Counted from the first letter of the stretch, positions 27,701-36,519 are shown. The stretch: DNA of 64,000 nt from Chryseobacterium sp. Tr-659 (GCF_011752975.1 NZ_VWWP01000006.1:1-64000); one strand, 5' to 3'. Notes: generated by a model from the sequence alone, not told the origin. Numbers and translations: made by a program.

Positions 27701-30700
27701 GTTTAAGCACTTCCAACAGTTTATTAATAGCTTCCGTACTTCCAGCAATAACACATTGAGTAGGAGCATTAAAGTTCACCGGATAACATCCTTCTACTTT
27801 AGCAATGATGGGCTGTAAACGCTCTGCGGTGGCACTTGCAGCCAGCATTGAACCCGGATCTCCGCCTTCTACTGAGTCTAAAATAGACTGAGCTCTCTTA
27901 ACGCTTAAGTCAACCAGTTTATCCTCACCAAATACTCCTGAGAAACATAGAGCAGGTAATTCTCCATAGCTATGACCAGCCAGCATATCAGGAATAATTC
28001 CCAATGATTCTAAGAATTTAGCCAGTGCAAGATCAACAATTCCTAAAAGCGGTTGGGCTAAACGGGTATCTTTAATGGTTTCTTTTTGTTGTTTTAAATC
28101 TGCTTCGTTAAAAGTTTTCGATGGGAAAACTACTTTTTCAAGCTCAGGATAGTTGTCAATAATTTTTCGCATTGCCGGGAAAACTACGAATAGATCACGG
28201 GCCATATTGATTCTCTGGCTGCCTTGTCCCGGGAATGTGAAGGCAACTTTACCTTCTTTTTTATTAACAGTAAAAGTGTCTTTGGTCTCAATCCCTAGCA
28301 ATACCAGTTCAAGCTTCATCATAAGGTCTACGGCATTATCCGCTACGACACTGAATTGGATTGGCTTCTCTGATGCAATGCTTAAACTGTAAGCAATATC
28401 TTTTAATGGAATCTCATCATTGATTTCCAATAACGTTTTGATCTGACTTGATTGCTCTTTTGCTTCTTCATACGTATCCCCACGGAATACAAATAATTCA
28501 GACGGCCATGATTGCATCGCAATAGAATCATCCTGTTTTGGATGGTTAGCAATTACGGTGTGGAAGTTAGTACCTCCAAATCCAAAAGCACTGATTCCTG
28601 CATAACGGTTTTTCTCCGTCCATAATCCTGTTTCCGCATGGAAAGAGAACGGGCTGGTTTCTGCATTGTAATAAGCATTAGGCTGCTGAAGGTGAAGAGT
28701 AGGAGGTTTTACACCATGATAAACTGCTAAGGATGCTTTGATTAATCCTGCTAATCCCGCAGCACATTTTGTATGGCCTATCTGTGTTTTCACTGAACCT
28801 AGGTGTGTTTGACCTGGTATAGCACCGGAACGGCTGAATAGATTTGTCAGGGCACTAAGTTCGGTTTTATCACCTACTACGGTTCCTGTACCGTGTGCTT
28901 CAACCAGTCCTACGGATGCCGGGCTGATTCCCGCCTGAGTATAAGCACGCTCTAAAGCTCTTACCTGGCCTATTTTTCTTGGAGCTGTCAATCCAAGAGC
29001 TTTTCCGTCACTTGAGCCGCCAACTCCTTTGATGACAGAGTAGATACGGTCGCCATCATGTATGGCATCTTCATATCGTTTTAAAACAAGGATAGCAATA
29101 CCTTCTCCAAGAGCGATACCGTCTGCCTCACTGTCAAATGTTGCACATCTTCCTTTTCTGGAAAGCGCGTGGGTGCTGGAGAACATCAGGTAATCATTGA
29201 TTCCGTTATGTAAATCTGCTCCACCGGCAAGAACCATATCCGATTTGCCCAGGACAAGTTCCTGACAAGCCAGATCAATGGCTGCTAAAGATGAGGCACA
29301 AGCTGCGTCTACAGTGAAATTTCTTCCGCCAAGATCTAATCTGTTTGTGATTCTTCCTGCGATTACATTGGCAAGAATACCAGGGAAAGAGTCTTCTGTA
29401 GTATGAGGGAAGGCTTCCTTAACTTCTTCATGAAGTTCTCCGAAAACCTGCTTGTAGTATCCTCTGAAACTATAACTGTTGGCAAGATCATTACCTCCTT
29501 CAGCTCCTATAATTACAGAAATGTTATCTCTGTTAATGTGTTTTTCTCCATATCCGGCGTCTTCCATTGCACGTTTGGCTACCAGTAGAGTTAATAGTTG
29601 CGTAGGTTCAATAGCTGCCAATGATTGTGGAGGGATACCAAATGCTAACGGATCAAAATCAATTTTTGGAATAAACCCACCCCATTTAGAATGTGATACG
29701 TCAGATTCGTCAGAATCGGGATGGTAATATAATTCTTTGTTCCATCTTTCGTCCGGAACCTCGGTAACGCTGTCTTTTCCTAAAATGATATTTCTCCAGT
29801 ATTCATCTAGGTTTTTAGCTCCTGGGAAAATACATTCCATTCCAACAATAGCAATGTCCAGTGGTTTCTCCGTTGAAACCGGTTCTGTTGGTAATGCAGC
29901 TTCTTTAATATATTCGTAATTGTCAGCGATGCTCTGATGCAGGGCTGCAAGGGAGATCACCCTGTTATGCATGGTTGCTATCTGCCCGATCATGTACATT
30001 CCTAAGTCTAATTGGTCATCTTTAGGAATATTAACAAGTTTGTCGCCTTGACGTTCTATGCCTTTAGCCGCGATACGTAAGCGGCCTACGTTTAATTTTT
30101 CAAGCTGTTCCCATACCTGTTTTTTATCCATTCCGGCGGCCAGAAGTTTTGCCTTTTCCGTATTAAAATGATGGGCAAATGCTGTGTTTAAGCAACGGGT
30201 TTCATGTCCGGGAGCGGTTTCCAAAAGAACAGTGTCTTTCGCCTGCATTGCCTGCGACTGGAATTCTTCCTGAATAGCACCTGTTTCTACTGCTTCCTGT
30301 GTGTATAAATAGGCTGTACCCATCAGTACGCCGATTTTTACTCCTCTTGCAGCTAATGGAGCTGCCATAATGGAAACGAAGGCTGTTGAAAATGCATTAT
30401 GGATTCCTCCTGCAAAAAATACACTGATGCTTTCAGGGTTATCTTCTTTTAAAATACGTTCAATCTGTTTTTCCCAAAGAACCATACTGGAAAGAGGGCC
30501 AACGTGGCCGCCGCATTCACGTCCTTCGAAGATAAAGTTTTTGGCACCTTCTTTCAGGAAAATGTCCAGCAGAGCAGGAGATGGAACATGAAGGAATGAT
30601 TTAATGCCTGCTTTTTCAAATATTTTAGCCTGTGCAGGTCTTCCGCCCGCGATAAGAACTACAGGTGGTTTTGCTTCTAATATATAGGAAGTCTGTTCAT

Positions 30701-31787
30701 CTCTTAATTCCTGGGGAGCAAATCCTAAAATTCCGACACCCCATGTTTTTTCACCTGCCAGCTTTTTGGTTTCTGTAATCAAAGATTTTGCTGATTCTCC
30801 TTTTAATAAAGACAATGCAACAAAAGGAAGAGCCCCTGCGTCTGCTACTGCATTGGCAAATAAAGGGACATCACTTACTCTGGTCATTGGCCCTTGGGCG
30901 ATAGGGTAGCGTAATCCAAGTTCCTGTGCCAGCGGATTGTCTTTATCAATAACCTGAAGTGCTTTTGCCTGCTTCAGATGACCATACATTGCTTCTTTAA
31001 ACCCGAAAATCAGTTTTTTCAGTGTTTTGAAATCTTCATACAGATCTACAGCTAATGAAATGTCTTGTCCCATTGGGATGTAGCATGTGCTGAGGTCAAA
31101 GCCTGTAAAATACTGCTGCAGATCTTCGGAAGTAGCATTATCAGGTAAAGCTGGTGAATTAGGCCTTACCAGTACACGATGATTCGCGATAATTTTAGTT
31201 TCCGTGCCGTTTAGTTTTGAACATACATCTTTTAATTCCTGTGGGATTGATGTTTCAGGGAACAAAGCAAGCTGGCTGTCCAATATAATACCGGTTGCTC
31301 CCAGTGCTTTTGCCGCTGCTGCGGTATGGAGACCTATTCCTCCCTGTACCCACACCGGAATATCCTGAGTTTCTTTAATGATGCGCTGAAACAATACAAA
31401 CGTTGATTCATAGCCTACCAGTCCACCTGCCTCATTTCCTTTTATGATGATGCCTTCCGCTCCTGATAGTCTGGCTTGTCTGGCTTCTTCCAGGCTCGTC
31501 ACCTGATAAACAACAGGTAAGGTGGATGATTCAAGAGACATTCCAAACGGAAGAATTGCAAAGCTTACTTTTTCCGGGATCTGAAGAGATGTCAGGTTGT
31601 TGTTTGAAAAATAAATACCATATGATGGTATGCCTATTCGATCTAATTGATTAAGCGCTTCCTGGGCCGTCGTTAACTCATTTCCTAAACTTAGAACGGG
31701 AAATGCACCCGCCTGATGCAGTCTTGGCATAAGGTTAACGTCTGGCTTTTCAAAAGGCGTTAGTCCAATAATGGTTAATTTTTTCAT
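24756..31787 (-). CDS. PUFA-synthase-like megasynthase NMO-NMO-KS-AT-ACP-ACP-KR
   Basis: 2343 residues, first gene of the operon. About 1-260 and 280-620 are two TIM-barrel segments of the nitronate-monooxygenase/FabK/PfaD type; the second keeps FEGRECGGHVG, while the first has KGNEAGGLVG with the histidine lost. KS about 643-1090 is complete (VDAACASSLAAI, EAHGTGTVVGD, TQIGHTKCAAG). AT about 1180-1480 has GHSYGEL (about 1270). Two ACPs about 1650-1740 and 1765-1850 share LEADLSIDSIKR (serines about 1683 and 1798), the typical PUFA-synthase ACP wording. KR about 2060-2320 has LVLGGAQGIT and the SS...TDYAAAN catalytic pair. The second NMO segment is the candidate enoyl reductase. Type I iterative lipid or polyketide synthesis is well supported; the product is unknown. 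Confidence 0.88.
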   Translation of the reverse strand: MKKLTIIGLTPFEKPDVNLMPRLHQAGAFPVLSLGNELTTAQEALNQLDRIGIPSYGIYFSNNNLTSLQIPEKVSFAILPFGMSLESSTLPVVYQVTSLEEARQARLSGAEGIIIKGNEAGGLVGYESTFVLFQRIIKETQDIPVWVQGGIGLHTAAAAKALGATGIILDSQLALFPETSIPQELKDVCSKLNGTETKIIANHRVLVRPNSPALPDNATSEDLQQYFTGFDLSTCYIPMGQDISLAVDLYEDFKTLKKLIFGFKEAMYGHLKQAKALQVIDKDNPLAQELGLRYPIAQGPMTRVSDVPLFANAVADAGALPFVALSLLKGESAKSLITETKKLAGEKTWGVGILGFAPQELRDEQTSYILEAKPPVVLIAGGRPAQAKIFEKAGIKSFLHVPSPALLDIFLKEGAKNFIFEGRECGGHVGPLSSMVLWEKQIERILKEDNPESISVFFAGGIHNAFSTAFVSIMAAPLAARGVKIGVLMGTAYLYTQEAVETGAIQEEFQSQAMQAKDTVLLETAPGHETRCLNTAFAHHFNTEKAKLLAAGMDKKQVWEQLEKLNVGRLRIAAKGIERQGDKLVNIPKDDQLDLGMYMIGQIATMHNRVISLAALHQSIADNYEYIKEAALPTEPVSTEKPLDIAIVGMECIFPGAKNLDEYWRNIILGKDSVTEVPDERWNKELYYHPDSDESDVSHSKWGGFIPKIDFDPLAFGIPPQSLAAIEPTQLLTLLVAKRAMEDAGYGEKHINRDNISVIIGAEGGNDLANSYSFRGYYKQVFGELHEEVKEAFPHTTEDSFPGILANVIAGRITNRLDLGGRNFTVDAACASSLAAIDLACQELVLGKSDMVLAGGADLHNGINDYLMFSSTHALSRKGRCATFDSEADGIALGEGIAILVLKRYEDAIHDGDRIYSVIKGVGGSSDGKALGLTAPRKIGQVRALERAYTQAGISPASVGLVEAHGTGTVVGDKTELSALTNLFSRSGAIPGQTHLGSVKTQIGHTKCAAGLAGLIKASLAVYHGVKPPTLHLQQPNAYYNAETSPFSFHAETGLWTEKNRYAGISAFGFGGTNFHTVIANHPKQDDSIAMQSWPSELFVFRGDTYEEAKEQSSQIKTLLEINDEIPLKDIAYSLSIASEKPIQFSVVADNAVDLMMKLELVLLGIETKDTFTVNKKEGKVAFTFPGQGSQRINMARDLFVVFPAMRKIIDNYPELEKVVFPSKTFNEADLKQQKETIKDTRLAQPLLGIVDLALAKFLESLGIIPDMLAGHSYGELPALCFSGVFGEDKLVDLSVKRAQSILDSVEGGDPGSMLAASATAERLQPIIAKVEGCYPVNFNAPTQCVIAGSTEAINKLLEVLKQEGISAKKLEVACAFHSPLLAKSKGLYAEVLKDVPFQEMQIPVWSNTTAEVYPENPAAIKERLTDHLVQPMRFVEQLQAMYNDGARIFIEVGPGKVLTGLTKSCIEKDQLTLYAEDNSRNKFTHLLCMLAQYLGTGRSFNIEKLFDGRSVTVINLNQPDLYKKSPAIWRVNGQTAHPTTGNLPSNGALPLINPIPMNNFTNNPQAPATEAQSTAERMLQEYLNSMKLMIQAQRDVMLSFMGQNPQAFPAPVYTTPVSAPISQQAAIPVQPVHQERQATASAVVVKQAPTKDIKALLLQVVSDKTGYPQEMLGMEMDLEADLSIDSIKRVEIIGTLRNELGSLGNGNTSEDTVMEQLAGIKTLSALVSWLTEFSGAETTATTEKNGTTAESTASKPQTQTAFSLEDLQNVILNIVSEKTGYPKEMLGLDLDLEADLSIDSIKRMEIIADLKNKIGFGENLEQADDIMEKLAAIKTLRGLASWISEMSGDTNEVKNEIKEEITSEPTNNVLSRLRFDITPTDASSQQNTEVLQGKRFAITQDDSKQTSAIKVELEKHGAIVELADADKDLSNIDGLIMLDLFSATHKPSIIDHVDLIKKLDFDKAKWVYLISDIPAHIQEINDVSVLRHHQGYPGLFKSLAREFDNTTCRLISLSTPQEVDQIAEITLKEILTNDKPAEVIYKNEKRHKVDIIPSPLSTSLNEAHIQLDQKSVVLVLGGAQGITAELVKHMSQAYPCTYILVGRSADPRNETSAKEFEGMKTKEEIRAFMIKSGKFTSPSEIEKETTKVFKNNQILRTIRDMEAIGNTIIYQSLDLCNEEGLSSLISGIYEKYNRLDGVIHGAGLLEDKLFKQKTTSSFGRVFDTKVKPLRVLAEQLRTDCQFVVLFSSIASVYGNKGQTDYAAANSVLDDYANALNKRLKGKVISINWGPWKGAGMVSSSLESEYERRGISMIPLDEGKEIFLNEIKYGTESQVLIMSGNNW

Positions 31788-31906
31788 GGCGTGATAATTA
31801 TTGAAATGATAGCAAGAGATTTCACAACAAAATATTAAGCCTTTCGGTATAAGGCGGTTGTTTTTTGTTATGATATAATAAAATTGGTTTTTGTTATATC
31901 TTTAAT

Positions 31907-31933
31907 AATAATTATCATTTTGTGATAATTATT
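31907..31933. promoter_or_regulatory. Perfect 11-bp inverted repeat upstream of the megasynthase
   Basis: aataattatca (31907-31917) and tgataattatt (31923-31933) form a perfect inverted repeat with a 5-nt centre, 120 bp upstream of the start codon. The half-site gtgataattatt recurs exactly at 31791-31802, directly in front of the ATG. It could be an operator pair for a regulator; no regulator gene is in the operon. Confidence 0.5.
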
Positions 31934-31978
31934 CAATACTTGGCTGGTATTCAATGAATTGTTGAATATGAGGGTGTT

Positions 31979-32075
31979 GTCCGGCTTTTTAAAAGGCCTC
32001 AGCCTTATGTTAGTCAAGTTTTTCATAGCATCTATAGTGTTGAAATAATTGATAGGATTTCATAGTAAAACATTA
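31979..32075 (-). pseudogene. Degenerate duplicate of the megasynthase start and its leader
   Basis: Bases 31979-32075 align along almost their whole length with 31741-31836, which cover the leader and first codons of the megasynthase. Read on the minus strand from ATG 32026, the copy begins MKNLTNIRLRPFKKPD against MKKLTIIGLTPFEKPD, 11 of 16 identical, then loses similarity and stops after about 50 codons. It is best read as a remnant of an old duplication rather than a functional gene, though a short leader peptide cannot be excluded. Confidence 0.6.
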
Positions 32076-33098
32076 AATATATCAGCATATAGCACGATTT
32101 GTTTCTATGAGGAAATAAAAATAGTGAAAATATGATATATCTTTAATCATAAATGAAATTTAGTAATAATTTATTAACAAAAAAAATACTAATTGTTCAA
32201 ATGGTATTAAAGTATATTTATTATTTTCTTATTCTTAGAAATGGGCCGGTACAATCTCACTAATTATAAACATAAATATTTATAGTTAAAGAAATGTTAA
32301 GCAAATATAGGAATAAAAAATAAAATATTTCAAAATAAGGAGATTTGTTTTGAGGTATATTACAAAAAAATAATATACCATGAATAGGGTTGTAAACTGT
32401 GGAATAGTCTTTATCAATATGATAAATTGATAGAGCTAATTTATGCAAAATTAATCAATATGATGTGATTTAATTTAAATTATTTGTGAATTTTTTCTAT
32501 CTTTTTGATAAATAACCAGATAGTGATTTTTTGAAGAAAATGTATTAATATTTAGTTATGATGTTAAAATATTAAAAATTGGGGATTGTTGAAAGTGTGG
32601 TACCTTCATATATGTTTTGATAATCAATATATTGTGCTGATATTTCAGTTTTGAAATTTTCCTTTTTAGGGGGAAGAAAATAAACGAGCCTTTCACTAAA
32701 ATTTCTTCTGGTGTGGGAGAGATTATGTAGTAAATTCCGATAACTAATGATTTTGAAAATTTACAATTTATTAACCTTGGTGCTTTTATATTCTGTTAGA
32801 CTTTTGTACTTTTACCTCATTATAAACCATTCATTATTTCATTTCATGTGGAATTTTGGTTTGATGTGCCTGTTCTTTTATAATATTCAGCTTGTTTTTG
32901 AGTGTACTTTTTTATGGTAGTCAAAAACGGGAAGCTGTATATGATCTCAACCCACTAATAAATTATGTCGATTATACTCATATTGTTCGGATCTGACTTT
33001 GTTGCTTTTTAAGGTATATCTGAAGCTTCGTATTTTTAAGATGATCGTTAAAGAAATTTGTTTTTGGATTTAAATAAAAGTTAATAAAACAGGTATAT

Positions 33099-33953
33099 AT
33101 GAAACACAAAACAATTTTCAAATCAGATGATCATAGAAAAAGGGTATTAAATAAGTACGATATTACTTTAGCACAATTGAAAGGAAATATCAAACAGCAA
33201 AAGGTTTATACGAGCTTTGGAGAAACCAGTGTGCTGAGTTATGGGAATGATGAGTATCCTAAGCTTATTTTACTTCATGGAGCTAATTCTAATGCTTCTT
33301 CCTGGGTAAAAGACATCTGTTTTTACGGTAAAAGATACAAAGTGTATGCTATTGATATTATTGGGGAGCCTGGAAAAAGTGAGCCGAAGAGACTGCCTTA
33401 TGAAGACGACAGTTATAGTGATTGGCTTAATGAGGTTTTTGAACAGCTGCAAATAGAAAAGTTACATTTGTTAGGTTTATCACAAGGTGGATGGCTGGCG
33501 GTGAGATTTGCTGTGAAGTTTCCGGAAAAAATAGATCGGCTTGTTCTTCTTTCCCCTGCAGGAATTGTCAATACAACGAAGAGTTTTATTTTTAAAGCGG
33601 TCTTGTTCTCTTTTCTTGGAAGTTTTGGGAAAAGGAAAATCAATAATCTGATTCTTGGAAATCAAAAAGTGGATCAACAGGTTTTGGATTTTATGGATCT
33701 CATGCAGTCTTCTGTTAATGCAAGGATGGAAAAAGAGTATATTTTTTCTGATGAAGAGTTGAAAAATATGACTATGCCAACATTGTTCATTGGTGGAGCT
33801 CATGATGTGATACGGGATTCCGGAAAAATAAAAGATAGACTTCAGGCTCTTCTGCCGGATTTTGAATTTTATATTGATCCCGAAAAAGGACATATATTGC
33901 TTGATCTTGCTGATAGAATCAATGTGTTTTTAATGAAAGAGAAAGCAGTGTAG
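33099..33953 (+). CDS. Alpha/beta-hydrolase, cytoplasmic
   Basis: 284 residues with no signal peptide. Oxyanion region ILLHGANSN (about 57-65), nucleophile elbow LLGLSQGG (Ser128), acid in GGAHDVI and histidine in EKGHILL give a complete triad. About 40 residues precede the fold, a common feature of carboxylesterase- and lactonase-like members. It stands alone on the plus strand, facing away from the polyketide operon across 1.3 kb, so any functional link with it is only positional. Substrate unknown. Confidence 0.8.
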   Translation: MKHKTIFKSDDHRKRVLNKYDITLAQLKGNIKQQKVYTSFGETSVLSYGNDEYPKLILLHGANSNASSWVKDICFYGKRYKVYAIDIIGEPGKSEPKRLPYEDDSYSDWLNEVFEQLQIEKLHLLGLSQGGWLAVRFAVKFPEKIDRLVLLSPAGIVNTTKSFIFKAVLFSFLGSFGKRKINNLILGNQKVDQQVLDFMDLMQSSVNARMEKEYIFSDEELKNMTMPTLFIGGAHDVIRDSGKIKDRLQALLPDFEFYIDPEKGHILLDLADRINVFLMKEKAV

Positions 33954-33964
33954 TATTTAACTAT

Positions 33965-34015
33965 AACGGCTCCAAAACAAAGTGTTTTGGAGCCGTTGTG
34001 ATATCCTTTTTTATT
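33965..34015. terminator. Strong hairpin terminator between convergent genes
   Basis: A perfect 14-bp stem, aacggctccaaaac (33965-33978) with its partner at 33984-33997, loop aaagt, followed on the plus strand by a T-rich run (33999-34018). It separates the hydrolase from the convergent glutaminase gene and may serve both. Confidence 0.85.
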
Positions 34016-34017
34016 TT

Positions 34018-35031
34018 TTAAAATATACTTAATCCGTATTGTTTTGCAAGATCTAAGATCATGTGATAACCAGCCAACGAATTTCCATGCTGATCTAAAG
34101 ACGGACTGAATACCCCGATTCCTATTTTTCCCGGAACACTTACGGTAATACCCCCTCCAACTCCGGATTTGCTTGGTAAGCCTACTGTTCTTGAGTATTC
34201 TCCACTGAATTCATACATCCCAGCAGTAAGCATTTGTGATTCTATCAGTTTTGCCATTTCCGGATTTTTATAAGTTGTGTCTCCATCAAAACGAACGCAC
34301 TGGTTGGCAAAGAAGAATCCGATTTTAGCAAGATCTTCTGCTGTCAGTTCTATGGAACATTGTTTGAAATAATTATCAAGCTGGTCTTCATTTCCTGTGA
34401 TAAGGCCGCTGTTTTTCATGATGTAGAACATTCCGCGGTTACGGTGTCCTGTAGATTTTTCTGATTCATAAACTGATTTGTTATAATCAATTGTCTGATT
34501 TTTGGTGATATAACGAACCAGATCCAGAATTTTAAGAAAAGGTTTCTCGCCCTCTCCGGATATTAAGGATGTGGTAAGAATAGCCCCTGCGTTCATCATT
34601 GGGTTAAGCGGTTTGCCGGTGGTTTCAAGATTCGAAAAGTGATTAAAAGGTTTGTCAGATCCGTAATACCCCATTTTATCAAAAACATTAGCTTCACCTT
34701 TTTCATTAACAGCTACCATTAATGCTATGATCTTAGAAATGCTCTGCATGGTAAATTTTTTATTCACATCACCGGTATTAAAAACCTTACCGTTTTTATC
34801 AACCACGGAGAAGGCAATGGCTTTGGCATCCATTTTTCCCAGTTCAGGAATATAATCTGCAACTTTCCCCTGTGTATAATAAGCTCTGTTTTTCTCAAGA
34901 ATGCTGCTTAAAGTCTTTTCCGAAATCGTATTAATATCTGCTGCTTTCTGAGCATATACGATTGTGTTCAAGGAAAGAATGGCTGCTGTAAGAATTCCCT
35001 TTGCGGAAAATAAAAAGCTGTTTTTTTTCAT
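34018..35031 (-). CDS. glsA: Glutaminase with signal peptide
   Basis: 337 residues of the serine-dependent beta-lactamase-related glutaminase family, converting glutamine to glutamate and ammonia. The catalytic S-x-x-K is TMQSISK (Ser97, Lys100); NAGAILTTSL, the ENR-like region SEKSTGHRNR and the closing GGGITVSVPGKIGIGVFSP follow in the usual order. Length is the family's usual about 300 plus an N-terminal signal peptide (about 1-28, NTIVYAQ), so the enzyme is probably periplasmic or secreted, unlike the cytosolic E. coli proteins. It has its own promoter box. Salt-tolerant secreted glutaminases are known in this group of bacteria. Confidence 0.92.
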   Translation of the reverse strand: MKKNSFLFSAKGILTAAILSLNTIVYAQKAADINTISEKTLSSILEKNRAYYTQGKVADYIPELGKMDAKAIAFSVVDKNGKVFNTGDVNKKFTMQSISKIIALMVAVNEKGEANVFDKMGYYGSDKPFNHFSNLETTGKPLNPMMNAGAILTTSLISGEGEKPFLKILDLVRYITKNQTIDYNKSVYESEKSTGHRNRGMFYIMKNSGLITGNEDQLDNYFKQCSIELTAEDLAKIGFFFANQCVRFDGDTTYKNPEMAKLIESQMLTAGMYEFSGEYSRTVGLPSKSGVGGGITVSVPGKIGIGVFSPSLDQHGNSLAGYHMILDLAKQYGLSIF

Positions 35032-35073
35032 AAAAGATCTTCAAATAAAATGTTTTTGATAAGCCTTAAAAAA

Positions 35074-35104
35074 CAAAGATAAAGTATTTCATCTTAGTTG
35101 ACAA
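35074..35104 (-). promoter_or_regulatory. Promoter of glsA
   Basis: On the minus strand TATCTTTG (35074-35081) matches TAnnTTTG, and a TTG (35104-35102) lies 20 bases upstream, the expected -33 spacing for the Bacteroidota housekeeping sigma factor. Confidence 0.6.
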
Positions 35105-35286
35105 TTCTCCCATTGTATTCATTTAATAATACCGTTCAGGGAAGTTTTTAATTATTGTAACAATTATTATATTTCGAAAGTATAACCGTAAAGAATACGG
35201 GTGATAAGGAGAAAAATGATTCTCCGCAGTTTTTATTTCTATGAAATGTGTTGTTTGTAATGGGGTGAAGTCTTACATAAAATGAG

Positions 35287-36519
35287 TTAAAAAACTTCTC
35301 CGATATTGGCAAAGAAACCGTGAGAGTTATTTTGTCCGAAACCATAATCTATAGCCAGATTGGTGTTGCTGTGTTTGTTCAGTTTGATACGTAACCCGAC
35401 TCCGTATCCGAAAAGAAGCTTTTTATATTCATCGGAAAGGTCGGCAGAGAATGATTGTACATTGGCAAAAACAACTCCTCCCAGTAAGCCGTTTCGGGTA
35501 ATTCCAAAGCGGTATTCATTTTCATAATAGAACATATTTTTGCCGCGGAACCTGCTTTGTATATAGCCTCTTCCTGTATTGTTCTGATCATCCCATCCCG
35601 TACTTGGAAGCATAAGATAAGGAGGGGTAGTTTTACTGGTAGTGAGCCATGCAAAGCCCCAGAATGCAAGAGTGTTTTGCGAATTGGCTGGCAATCGAAT
35701 GTATTTTCTGGCATCTATTTGAAGTGAAGACCAGTTGGCCTGGCTTCCCATAAATATGAAATTGGGGTGGTAAGTAATGCTGAGATATTCGCCGTTCTGT
35801 GGATTGATCTGATTGATTCTGTTGTCATACAATACTTTTATGGCTAATCCTGAAGCCCTTTCCGAGGTTTTTAAATCTCTGGAAAGAAGGTGGCTGATTC
35901 TTTTTCCTAACGAGTCTGTAATTTTAATACCCCAAAACTGATCATAATAAATACCTCCTCCTGCATAAAAGTCTTTTAAAACATTAAACATAATGGACTG
36001 ATGTAGTTTTATATATTTAAAGTTAACCGTATAGGCTGTATTGGAATTAGCTTCTATTGAAATTTTTTTTCCTCCTAAACCATATACTTCTGAGGGGTAG
36101 TTGAGGTATTTGAAATCACTGATAAGGTTGATTTTGTTGCCCTTTGTCCAGATATTAATATATAATGGGAAAATGGTTTGTTTATATTGTGAATACGTAT
36201 AGCTTGTGTTGATGTTGGAGATCTTCTGATCTTTTGTACCCTGCTGATAAAAGCCGATGTTGCCGCTTATAACGCCTGCAAATCCTGTCTGTAAAGTATA
36301 GCCTGCTGCTGGAATTAATGACCAGTTAAATTTTTTTCCCGCCCGAACTGTATCTGTATTGCCTTTTTTATGGAGAATTCTGTGAAGAACGTCTACAATA
36401 TCTTTTTGTGATGTTTCCGGTTGTTGCAAAGAATCAACAAGTTCTTGAGTCTTGTTGTTTTGTGCCTTGAAGAAAAGGAAGAAAAAGATAAGAAGAAAAC
36501 AGGTGAGGGCTCTTTTCAT
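35287..36519 (-). CDS. Omp85/BamA-type surface-antigen barrel protein
   Basis: 410 residues from ATG 36519; ten codons upstream are a poor extension of the signal peptide (MKRALTCFLLIFFFLFFKAQ). The body resembles the bacterial surface antigen (D15) barrel: alternating aromatic strands, a GRGYIQSRFRGKNMFYYENEYR segment typical of Omp85 barrels (the VRGF/RGY-like loop), and a final strand ending GFFANIGEVF with a C-terminal Phe. No POTRA domain is visible, so it is not BamA itself. Such short homologues occur widely in Bacteroidota, often beside metallophosphatases; here it stands alone. Function is unknown. Confidence 0.75.
   Translation of the reverse strand: MKRALTCFLLIFFFLFFKAQNNKTQELVDSLQQPETSQKDIVDVLHRILHKKGNTDTVRAGKKFNWSLIPAAGYTLQTGFAGVISGNIGFYQQGTKDQKISNINTSYTYSQYKQTIFPLYINIWTKGNKINLISDFKYLNYPSEVYGLGGKKISIEANSNTAYTVNFKYIKLHQSIMFNVLKDFYAGGGIYYDQFWGIKITDSLGKRISHLLSRDLKTSERASGLAIKVLYDNRINQINPQNGEYLSITYHPNFIFMGSQANWSSLQIDARKYIRLPANSQNTLAFWGFAWLTTSKTTPPYLMLPSTGWDDQNNTGRGYIQSRFRGKNMFYYENEYRFGITRNGLLGGVVFANVQSFSADLSDEYKKLLFGYGVGLRIKLNKHSNTNLAIDYGFGQNNSHGFFANIGEVF

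Larger units (their letters stand above)
31788..33098. other. 1.3-kb AT-rich intergenic region upstream of the polyketide operon
   Basis: No supportable gene in about 1300 bp. A 62-codon frame at 32260-32448 (minus) has no coding character. The left part holds the promoter zone of the polyketide operon, an 11-bp inverted repeat and a degenerate copy of the operon start (both listed). The right part holds the promoter of the plus-strand hydrolase gene. Such length is unusual in this window and suggests a regulated control region or decayed genes. Confidence 0.6.

Noticed and set aside
13946..31787. Calling the synthase operon flexirubin or aryl polyene biosynthesis
   Set aside because: Those loci use separate type II KS/CLF proteins and other tailoring genes; here two large multidomain type I proteins are present.
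32260..32448. 62-codon frame in the long intergenic region
   Set aside because: Low-complexity, AT-driven composition, no ribosome site and no recognisable features.
35208..35225. Small hairpin ggagaa...ttctcc between the surface-antigen and glutaminase genes
   Set aside because: Only six base pairs with no T-run; likely chance.
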